Assembly: GCA_964369235.1 (NCBI GenBank)
Contig: CAYJEQ010000052.1
Span: forward strand, 1-18,845
DNA length: 18,845 nt
Reading direction: 5' to 3'
Source of the DNA: CAYJEQ01 sp964369235
GTDB lineage: Bacteria > Bacillota > Clostridia > Oscillospirales > Ruminococcaceae
Made by a program: the position numbers and the translations under genes. Position 1 is the stretch's first letter, and each line of letters begins with the position of its first letter. Below are positions 13,705-18,845 of this stretch, piece by piece. The notes under the pieces were generated by a model. That model worked only from the letters and a program-made list of their open reading frames with translations, had not been told where the DNA came from and did no database searches.

Positions 13705-14660
13705 CCGACGGTTTTAACCGAAAGATAGATTATGTAAGGATTTCCCTAACCGACCGATGTAATTTTAAATGTAGCTACTGTATGCCCCAGGGCATGGAGG
13801 GTATGACTGTAAATGAGCTTAGTTATAGTGAGGTAGTAAGCCTGTGTAAAGCACTGGCACCCTTAGGTGTAACCAAGGTTAAACTAACAGGTGGGGAGCC
13901 TTTACTACATAAAGATATAATTAATATTATCCGAGATATTAAGGCAATAGATGGAATAACACAGGTAACTTTAACTACCAATGGCCTACTGCTAGACAGA
14001 TACCTACCACAGTTAAATGAAGCTGGAATTGACAGTATTAATATAAGTATGGACGCAGTAAACAGGGAGCTGTTTCACTCTATTACACAGGTTGATGGGG
14101 CAGATAAGATAATAGATACCATTAAGAAAACCCAAACCCTTAATATGAATAATATTAAAATCAACTGTGTTTTAATAAAGGATTGTAACGAAGCCGAATA
14201 TGTTAAACTGGCGAAATTCTCAGTGGACTATAATATATCGGTAAAGTTTATTGAGATGATGCCTATAGGCTATGGAAAAACCTTTGATGGCTTTACCCTA
14301 GAGGATCTAAAAGAGTCATTGGAAAAAGAATATGGCAAACTAATCCCTTTACAGGAGCGCTTTGGCAACGGCCCAGCAGTTTACTATAAAATAGCAGGTG
14401 GACTGGGACAGTTAGGATTTATTGGGGCACTGAGCCATAAATTCTGTCAGGACTGTAACCGAATTAGAATTACCTCCAGTGGAGATCTTAAAACCTGTTT
14501 ACAGTATAGCAGTGGGGTAAGTTTAAGGGAGCATTTAAACAGCCCTAAACTAAAAGATATTATCGAAGAAGCTGTCCGTTCTAAACAGGAAAGCCATAAA
14601 TTTAAAGAATTAGAGATTAATAATGAAGAGATTATGTTAATGTCTTCTATTGGTGGATAA
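13701..14660 (+). CDS. moaA: GTP 3',8-cyclase MoaA (radical SAM)
   Basis: MoaA uses S-adenosylmethionine and two [4Fe-4S] clusters to turn GTP into 3',8-cyclo-GTP. The N-terminal cluster motif is DRCNFKCSYCMPQ (residues about 18-30, C-x3-C-x2-C), followed by LTGGEPLL. The C-terminal cluster is in KFCQDCNRIRITSSGDLKTC (about 248-268). The protein ends in Gly-Gly, the conserved tail needed for activity. At 319 residues it is of normal length. It overlaps mobB by four bases, so translation is coupled. After it 67 AT-rich bases lead to the MOSC gene. Confidence 0.95.
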   Translation: MTDGFNRKIDYVRISLTDRCNFKCSYCMPQGMEGMTVNELSYSEVVSLCKALAPLGVTKVKLTGGEPLLHKDIINIIRDIKAIDGITQVTLTTNGLLLDRYLPQLNEAGIDSINISMDAVNRELFHSITQVDGADKIIDTIKKTQTLNMNNIKINCVLIKDCNEAEYVKLAKFSVDYNISVKFIEMMPIGYGKTFDGFTLEDLKESLEKEYGKLIPLQERFGNGPAVYYKIAGGLGQLGFIGALSHKFCQDCNRIRITSSGDLKTCLQYSSGVSLREHLNSPKLKDIIEEAVRSKQESHKFKELEINNEEIMLMSSIGG

Positions 14661-14727
14661 TGAGATAAATTCACTCTATATAAATAATATAATAAATTCT
14701 GAAACATAGAAAGGCATGGATATAAAT

Positions 14728-15162
14728 ATGGGAAAAGTAATTGCAGTGTGCACCAGCGAGAAGAAGGGCACCCAGAAACAGAATGTATTAAAGGCAGAAT
14801 TTGTAGTAGACCACGGTATTAAAAACGATGCCCACGCAGGTAATTGGCACCGTCAGGTAAGCCTACTATCCTATGATAAAATCAAAGCATTTAACGCTAA
14901 AGGCGCCGATGTATTTGACGGGGCTTTCGGTGAGAATTTAGTGGTGGAAGGTATTGACTTTAAGGAGCTTCCTATTGGAACTCGTTTTCTATGTGGCAGT
15001 GTTATCCTAGAGCTATCCCAGATTGGCAAGGAATGTCACACTAAATGTCAGATATACCACAAGATGGGCGAATGTATTATGCCTACAGAGGGTGTATTTG
15101 CCACAGTGGTAATCGGTGGCGAAATATCAGTAGGGGACGAAATGGTGGTACTACAAAACTAA
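14728..15162 (+). CDS. MOSC domain protein
   Basis: A 144-residue stand-alone MOSC domain protein. The start gives MGKVIAVCTSEKKGTQK, typical of this clostridial type; the ATG at 14716 lies just after GAAAGG, as in the moaC and modB leaders, so I prefer 14728. Landmarks are KNDAHAGNWHRQVSLLS (about residues 31-47), FGENLVVEGID and the Cys in IGKECHTKC (about 95-105), which in MOSC proteins can bind the pterin or carry sulfur. MOSC domains move or bind sulfurated molybdenum. In clostridia this protein often pairs with MogA/MoaB, which follows here; its exact reaction is not established. Confidence 0.85.
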   Translation: MGKVIAVCTSEKKGTQKQNVLKAEFVVDHGIKNDAHAGNWHRQVSLLSYDKIKAFNAKGADVFDGAFGENLVVEGIDFKELPIGTRFLCGSVILELSQIGKECHTKCQIYHKMGECIMPTEGVFATVVIGGEISVGDEMVVLQN

Positions 15163-15197
15163 GCTATATAAGTTTTTTTGAAAGGAATACTGATACA

Positions 15198-15686
15198 ATG
15201 AATGTATATATAATCACCCTAAGTGATAAGGGCTATGCTGGTGAGCGAGAAGATATCTCTGGAAGTGTTATAAGAGATATAGTAACTACAGCCGGCTACA
15301 CTGTAGTAGGCAGAACACTACTACCAGATGATCGTCAGATGATTTCCAGTAAACTGGCTGAAATCTGCGATAATAAAGAGGCTGATTTAATCCTTACTAC
15401 AGGTGGTACTGGCTTTTCTGTAAGAGATATTACCCCTGAGGCTACCTTAGATGTAATAGAGCGACAAGCCCCTGGTATCTGTGAAGCTATGAGGTACTCT
15501 AGCCTTGCTATAACCAAGCGTGCTATGTTATCCCGAGCTGTAGCTGGTATTAGAAAAGAAACTTTAATTGTAAATCTTCCTGGTAGCCCTAAAGCTGTTA
15601 AGGAAAATCTAGAATTTGTACTAGACGACCTACACCATGGTTTGGAAATTCTGAAAGGCAGTGCAAGTGAATGTGCAAGAAGCTAG
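15198..15686 (+). CDS. mogA: Molybdopterin adenylyltransferase MogA/MoaB
   Basis: Adenylylates molybdopterin before MoeA inserts molybdenum. The 162-residue protein starts at the ATG at 15198, with GAAAGGA upstream, and reads MNVYIITLSDKGYAGEREDI. The nucleotide/pterin loop is LILTTGGTGFSVRDITPEAT (about residues 63-82), and NLPGSPKAVKENLEF lies near the C-terminus. A longer frame begins at 15045 inside the MOSC gene but has no family match before this point. MogA and MoaB cannot be separated by sequence alone here. The end overlaps modA by 16 bases. Confidence 0.9.
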   Translation: MNVYIITLSDKGYAGEREDISGSVIRDIVTTAGYTVVGRTLLPDDRQMISSKLAEICDNKEADLILTTGGTGFSVRDITPEATLDVIERQAPGICEAMRYSSLAITKRAMLSRAVAGIRKETLIVNLPGSPKAVKENLEFVLDDLHHGLEILKGSASECARS

Positions 15687-16411
15687 TATTTTTACTGGTA
15701 ACTGTAGTGGTTTTTCTAACTGGTTGTAGTAATAATAAGGAAGAAACCATCTTAGTAGGGGCAGCTGCCAGCCTTACTAATGTTCTTGATGAAATAGCAA
15801 CTCTTTACAGCAGTGATCCCAGTAAACCACAGGTGGTTTTTACCTATGGAGGCTCGGGGGTTATTAGCCAGCAAATAGTAAATGGCGCCGATATTGATCT
15901 ATTCCTATCTGCTGATATATCCCAGATGGATATATTATTACAGGAAAACATTATAACAGCCCAAAGCACCACCAATCTACTGGAAAATCAGCTAGTGCTT
16001 ATTACATATAAAGACAGTGGTATAACTGGGGTGGACTTTGATAATCTCCTTAGCAAAGGTCAGTTCACCCTTGCTATTGGAGATCCTAGCAGTGTTCCTG
16101 TAGGCAGATACGCTCTACAGGTTCTAGGTGAGGAGCTCCTAACAGCTAATATTAACATTGCCACCGATGTAAGACAGGTGCTTACTTGGGTAGAACAAGG
16201 GGAGATGGATTTAGGTATAGTTTATTATACTGACGCCCTATCTAGCGATAATATAGAGATTTTAAGCTATGTTAATGATGATATTAGTATTGTGTATCCT
16301 CTAGGGTTAATATCACAAGATAATCCCTTAGCTGAGGATTTCTACAACTATCTAAGCTCAGAAGAAGCCATGGAAATATTTATTAAACATGGCTTTACCC
16401 AGTGGCAGTAA
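15671..16411 (+). CDS. modA: Molybdate-binding lipoprotein ModA
   Basis: The extracellular substrate-binding subunit of the molybdate ABC importer. Of 246 residues, the first 20 form a lipoprotein signal peptide ending FLTGC (Cys19). The mature part shows VGAAASLTNVLDEIATLY, VFTYGGSGVISQQI and GADIDLFLSAD, all typical of ModA, and IGDPSSVPVGRYAL further on. It probably also accepts tungstate. The ATG overlaps mogA by 16 bases, so expression is tied to cofactor synthesis. An intergenic repeat (copy 2) separates it from modB. Confidence 0.92.
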   Translation: MCKKLVFLLVTVVVFLTGCSNNKEETILVGAAASLTNVLDEIATLYSSDPSKPQVVFTYGGSGVISQQIVNGADIDLFLSADISQMDILLQENIITAQSTTNLLENQLVLITYKDSGITGVDFDNLLSKGQFTLAIGDPSSVPVGRYALQVLGEELLTANINIATDVRQVLTWVEQGEMDLGIVYYTDALSSDNIEILSYVNDDISIVYPLGLISQDNPLAEDFYNYLSSEEAMEIFIKHGFTQWQ

Positions 16412-16443
16412 TACTGCTATCTATAAAATACTACAAACTTCCC

Positions 16444-16572
16444 CTAAAGGAGGGTGCTAAGTTTTGAGGCTTTTCACTGGGAGGGAGTGAAATTTTACTA
16501 ATGCCAGTTTACTGGCAATGGAAAATCGCCTAAAACATTGCAAGCTAGGAGAAAGGAATGGTCATATATATG
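16444..16572 (+). ncRNA. Three-helix structured repeat (family 2), copy 2, before modB
   Basis: Same layout as copy 1: closing helix GTTTTGAGGC (16461-16470) with GCCTAAAAC (16528-16536), second helix TTTCACT/AGTGAAA, third helix TTTT...AAAA capped by TGCCAG-TTTA-CTGGCA. The loop of helix 2 differs from copy 1 by one base (GAGGG for GAGTG), and helix 3 is shorter. The tail holds ACATTGCA, GAGAAAGG and ATGGTCATATATATG, as before moaC. Confidence 0.65.
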
Positions 16573-17235
16573 CAGTCACCACTTATGCTATCTTTAAGCA
16601 TTGCTACGGTATCTACAGTTTTTGTGGTGGTCTTTGGCATTGCTGCTGCCTACTTTGGTCTAAATAATAGAAAATACTTTGGTATATTAGATGGTATTCT
16701 AACTCTGCCTATGGTGCTACCTCCTACAGTGGTAGGTTTTTTCCTACTTAATCTACTAGGTAGAGAAGGCTTTATTGGGGAGTTTCTTGGGTTATTTGAT
16801 ATATCATTAATATTTACCCAAACAGGGGCTACTATTGCAGCAATTATCGTTTCCCTACCTATTATGTACAAAACCACCTTAGCAGCATTTCAGCAGGTTG
16901 ACAGGGAGATAATCGCCTCTGCTAGGACTTTGGGATTAAGGGAAAGGGTAATCTTCTTTAGGCTACTGCTCCCCCTTAGTAAAAAAGGTATTATCTCTGC
17001 TGCTATACTGTCCTTTGCTAGGGCATTAGGTGAGTTTGGGGCTACTATTATGGTAGCTGGAAATATCCCTGGCAAAACCCAAACCATGTCCATAAAAATT
17101 TACTCCTCCATACAGGCTGGAAACTACCAAGAAGCCTACTCCCTTGTAGGAATAATGATGGGTGTTTCTATACTATTTATGGTAATAGTAAGCTTTTTAA
17201 CTAAGGATAAAGAGGGGGATAATCAGTGGAGTTAA
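16570..17235 (+). CDS. modB: Molybdate ABC transporter permease ModB
   Basis: About 221 residues with five membrane segments. The permease signature EAA loop is ALGEFGATIMVAGNIPGKTQ (about residues 149-168), which contacts the ATPase. LTLPMVLPPTVVGFFLL near residue 45 is typical of ModB. The ATG at 16570 is preferred over 16558, because the latter lies one base from GAGAAAGG and its first four codons belong to the repeat. The stop overlaps the modC GTG by ten bases, so permease and ATPase are translated together. Confidence 0.92.
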   Translation: MQSPLMLSLSIATVSTVFVVVFGIAAAYFGLNNRKYFGILDGILTLPMVLPPTVVGFFLLNLLGREGFIGEFLGLFDISLIFTQTGATIAAIIVSLPIMYKTTLAAFQQVDREIIASARTLGLRERVIFFRLLLPLSKKGIISAAILSFARALGEFGATIMVAGNIPGKTQTMSIKIYSSIQAGNYQEAYSLVGIMMGVSILFMVIVSFLTKDKEGDNQWS

Positions 17236-18179
17236 TGGCTAATATAAAAAAGAACACTGCAAGTTTTACCGTTAATGTAAATCTTACAGCCACTAATGGT
17301 ATCACAGGAATACTGGGTATGTCTGGCAGTGGCAAAAGCCTTTTCTTTAAATGTCTAGCAGGTATTGAAACCCCCGACGAAGGGGAGATTATCCTAGATG
17401 GCAAGGTGCTATTTTCCAGCAAAGATAAGATTAACCTACCTAGCAGACAGCGTCAAATTGCCTATCTATTTCAAAACTGTGGTTTATTTCCTAACATGAC
17501 TGTAGAGGACAATATTAAAATCTGCTCTAAAGAGGGTGATATTACCCCTATAGTAAAGCTATGCCGTGCCGAAAACCTACTTAAAAGCTATCCTAATAAG
17601 CTTTCTGGTGGAGAAAAACAGCGTGTGGCTATTGCTAGAATACTGGTAAGCGCTCCTAAGGTAATTTTACTTGATGAGCCTTTTTCAGCTATGGATACCC
17701 CTTTAAAAGAGGATATACAAGGTGATATGTTAAAGGTGCTATCTAGCTTTAATGGGATAGTTTTTTTAGTGTCCCACAGTGCTAGTGAACTATATAGATT
17801 TGCTGAAGATGTGGCAGTAATACATCAGGGAGAAATCCTAGAACAAGGTAATAAAAACCTAGTTTATAACAGCCCCAAATACCCTATATCAGCTAAATTA
17901 CTGGGATATGATAACTGTGTTAAGCTAGATGAACATATAAAAAATCTCCTAAGTATAAATACTACTAAAGAGTATCTGTATTTTAAAGGTAAAAACATCA
18001 ACCTTATACACAGTGATAACTCACCTATAAAGGTGGTGGATCAGTTACAGGAGATGGAAGGCTATCTAATCTACCTACAACTATCAGAGAATACCACCAT
18101 TAAGGTAAAATCATTAAACCCTTTCTCAGTGGGAGATAGGGTATCCATAGGGTTTAATAAGCCACCTTTGCTACTGTAA
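17226..18179 (+). CDS. modC: Molybdate ABC transporter ATPase ModC
   Basis: A 317-residue ABC ATPase that drives molybdate import. Walker A is GMSGSGKS (about residues 35-42), the Q-loop is in YLFQNCGLFPNMT, the signature is LSGGEKQR (about 127-134), Walker B is VILLDEPFSAMDT, and the H-loop is FLVSHS. Residues from about 230 form a short regulatory domain of mixed strands, in the place of the usual TOBE/Mop domain. It starts at a GTG that overlaps the end of modB. It is the last gene of the operon; repeat copy 3 and a terminator follow. Confidence 0.9.
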   Translation: MELMANIKKNTASFTVNVNLTATNGITGILGMSGSGKSLFFKCLAGIETPDEGEIILDGKVLFSSKDKINLPSRQRQIAYLFQNCGLFPNMTVEDNIKICSKEGDITPIVKLCRAENLLKSYPNKLSGGEKQRVAIARILVSAPKVILLDEPFSAMDTPLKEDIQGDMLKVLSSFNGIVFLVSHSASELYRFAEDVAVIHQGEILEQGNKNLVYNSPKYPISAKLLGYDNCVKLDEHIKNLLSINTTKEYLYFKGKNINLIHSDNSPIKVVDQLQEMEGYLIYLQLSENTTIKVKSLNPFSVGDRVSIGFNKPPLLL

Positions 18180-18300
18180 GGGTAAAGGTTTAAGGCTTTT
18201 CAACCAAAGTGAGTGAAATTTTGCAAATGCCAGTTTACTGGCAATGCAAAATCGCCTAAAACATTGCAAACATAGAGAAATGAATTGTCATATAGGTGAT
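18177..18300 (+). ncRNA. Three-helix structured repeat (family 2), copy 3, orphan after modC
   Basis: Closing helix GTTTAAGGC (18188-18196) with GCCTAAAAC (18254-18262). Helix 2 is reduced to TTTCA/TGAAA. Helix 3 is perfect, ATTTTGCA with TGCAAAAT, around the same TGCCAG-TTTA-CTGGCA cap. Helix 3 covaries with copy 1 (GCA/TGC against CC/GG). The tail is decayed: GAGAAATG and ATTGTCATATAGGTG replace the ribosome binding site and start, and only a five-codon frame follows. Confidence 0.65.
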
Positions 18301-18326
18301 AAATCAGGCATAAATAAGATAAAGCA

Positions 18327-18368
18327 AAAGAGGGTATAGACTTGTAATAAGGCTATACCCTCTTTTTT
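18327..18368 (+). terminator. Terminator of the Moco/molybdate operon
   Basis: AAAGAGGGTATAG (18327-18339) pairs with CTATACCCTCTTT from 18353, followed by TTT. The stem is 13 bp with a 13-base loop. It lies 150 bases after modC, beyond the orphan repeat. From 18369 to 18441 I see nothing further. Confidence 0.9.
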
Positions 18369-18441
18369 GTATGTTAATTGTATTTTTAGTTGATAGTAGT
18401 TATAGTCTCATGTGATGTGTTAAAAGGCATTTATGGGGGTT

Positions 18442-18519
18442 GGGAGGCTGCCACCATCGTCAATATACCATTGACGACGATTTGAACAAGTTCAAATCTG
18501 GGCGTCTATAGATGCCTCC
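18442..18519 (+). other. Multi-branched structured element next to tRNA-Cys
   Basis: GGAGGC (18443-18448) can pair with GCCTCC (18514-18519). Inside, TCGTCAAT (18457-18464) pairs with ATTGACGA (18470-18477), and GATTTGAAC (18479-18487) with GTTCAAATC (18490-18498). AGTTCAAATCTGGG (18489-18502) equals the T-arm of tRNA-Cys in inverted orientation. It is not a complete tRNA. It looks like a rearranged tRNA-Cys relic or a small structured RNA. Confidence 0.4.
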
Positions 18520-18557
18520 AAAAACAACACCCTGTACGATGTACAGGGTGTTGTTTT

Positions 18558-18564
<7 letters not shown>
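18514..18564 (-). terminator. Perfect 24-bp hairpin at the 3' end of tRNA-Cys, probable terminator
   Basis: Bases 18514-18537 pair perfectly with 18541-18564 around the loop GAT. The arm on the tRNA side begins within the acceptor end and CCA of tRNA-Cys. The A5/T5 tracts in the stem would let it stop transcription from either side. It is unusually long and exact for a simple terminator. Confidence 0.65.
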
Positions 18565-18632
<68 letters not shown>

Positions 18633-18663
18633 GTATTTAGTTGTTAGTGAATTATGCTTAGTC

Positions 18664-18735
18664 GCCTTACCACATTGCGAGCTTGCTCGCATTAGCTATG
18701 GGCAACCTATTTGATTGTTAGTGAATTGTGCTTAG
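18664..18735 (-). pseudogene. Decayed duplicate of the tRNA-Cys leader and 5' end
   Basis: GCCTTACCAC and GCTATGG, the complement of the tRNA-Cys D-arm and acceptor, recur here, followed by a near copy of the leader (TTGTTAGTGAATT.TGCTTAG at about 18715-18735 against 18641-18661). Between them lies a hairpin TGCGAGC-TT-GCTCGCA (18676-18691) that is absent from the real gene. The acceptor is altered and no anticodon follows, so it is not functional. Confidence 0.55.
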
Positions 18736-18771
18736 TTGTCGTTTTTTGTAAATAAATAACCTCATAGCAAA

Positions 18772-18789
18772 AGCTGCCTCTCAGCAGCT
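18772..18789 (-). terminator. Terminator after tRNA-Gly
   Basis: AGCTGC (18772-18777) and GCAGCT (18784-18789) form a short stem. On the minus strand it is followed by TTTTGC, a few bases after the CCA of tRNA-Gly. Read-through to tRNA-Cys is possible. Confidence 0.55.
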
Positions 18790-18794
18790 ATTTT

Positions 18795-18845
18795 TGGAGC
18801 GGGTTACGAGGCTCGAACTCGCTACCTCCACCTTGGCAAGGTGGC
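18795..18845 (-). tRNA. tRNA-Gly (GCC), 5' part cut by the window edge
   Basis: On the minus strand the 3' part reads anticodon stem-loop CCACC-TTGCCAA-GGTGG with anticodon GCC (18837-18835), T-arm GCGAG-TTCGAGC-CTCGT, and acceptor ACCCGC followed by T and an encoded CCA (18797-18795). The acceptor and D-arm 5' sequence lie beyond the window. Confidence 0.93.

Noticed and set aside
15045..15197. N-terminal extension of MogA from 15045
   Set aside because: The 51 codons overlap the MOSC gene in another frame and show no family match; ATG 15198 has a proper ribosome binding site.
361..18300. Family 1 (361-630) and family 2 (Moco operon) being the same repeat
   Set aside because: They share only AAAATCGCC and a weak AGTGAA string; the helices and ends differ. 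The match is too short to claim homology.
18442..18520. A second complete tRNA gene on the plus strand
   Set aside because: No anticodon arm with a seven-base loop and no matching acceptor pair in register. Only the T-arm and CCA-like end resemble a tRNA.

Overview
The window looks like a chromosomal segment of a low-GC, Gram-positive, spore-forming member of the Clostridia. The evidence is AT-rich intergenic DNA, strong GGAGG-type ribosome binding sites, GTG and TTG starts, classical TTGnnn/TATAAT promoters with 17-bp spacers, and a large piece of the sporulation regulator SpoVT. I cannot name a genus from sequence alone.

Left part (1-5068, all genes on the minus strand). A truncated gene runs off the left edge. 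Next come about 630 non-coding bases holding a long-range hairpin, two tandem copies of a structured repeat, and a double terminator. A five-gene unit of small membrane proteins follows, built around a class-3-type lipase (Ser in GHSRGG) and an RDD-like membrane protein. Upstream of that unit lies a two-gene operon for a DUF6076-like zinc-cluster protein and a sigma-70-like factor.

Middle (6228-9883). A divergent regulatory region with TTGTA/TACAA palindromes leads into plus-strand genes: a 70-aa protein of mobile-element type, a RelA/SpoT-like nucleotidyltransferase overlapping a 79-aa partner, and a large serine recombinase. The recombinase reads in frame into about 150 residues that I recognise as the C-terminal part of SpoVT (end of the AbrB region plus the GAF domain). 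The first ~32 residues of SpoVT are absent from the window. The simplest reading is a skin-like intervening element inserted in spoVT, with its recombinase translationally fused to the 3' half of the host gene. Its other end and the 5' half of spoVT would lie left of the window.

Right part (9884-18370). A molybdenum cofactor (Moco) riboswitch followed by an intrinsic terminator precedes a ten-gene plus-strand operon: MoeA-like molybdopterin-binding protein, moeA, moaC, mobB, moaA, a MOSC protein, mogA/moaB, modA, modB, modC. It covers cyclic pyranopterin formation, adenylylation and Mo insertion, guanine-nucleotide attachment and molybdate import. moaD, moaE and mobA are not here. Three copies of a ~120-bp three-helix repeat sit before moaC, before modB and after modC. 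The helices are supported by covarying bases, and the homology runs into the start codons of the downstream genes. This is the best candidate here for an undescribed cis-acting RNA or repeat family.

Right edge (18370-18845). tRNA-Cys(GCA) and a truncated tRNA-Gly(GCC) lie on the minus strand, surrounded by rearranged tRNA-Cys fragments: a perfect 24-bp inverted repeat rooted in the CCA end, an inverted copy of the T-arm, and a decayed direct copy of the leader and 5' part.
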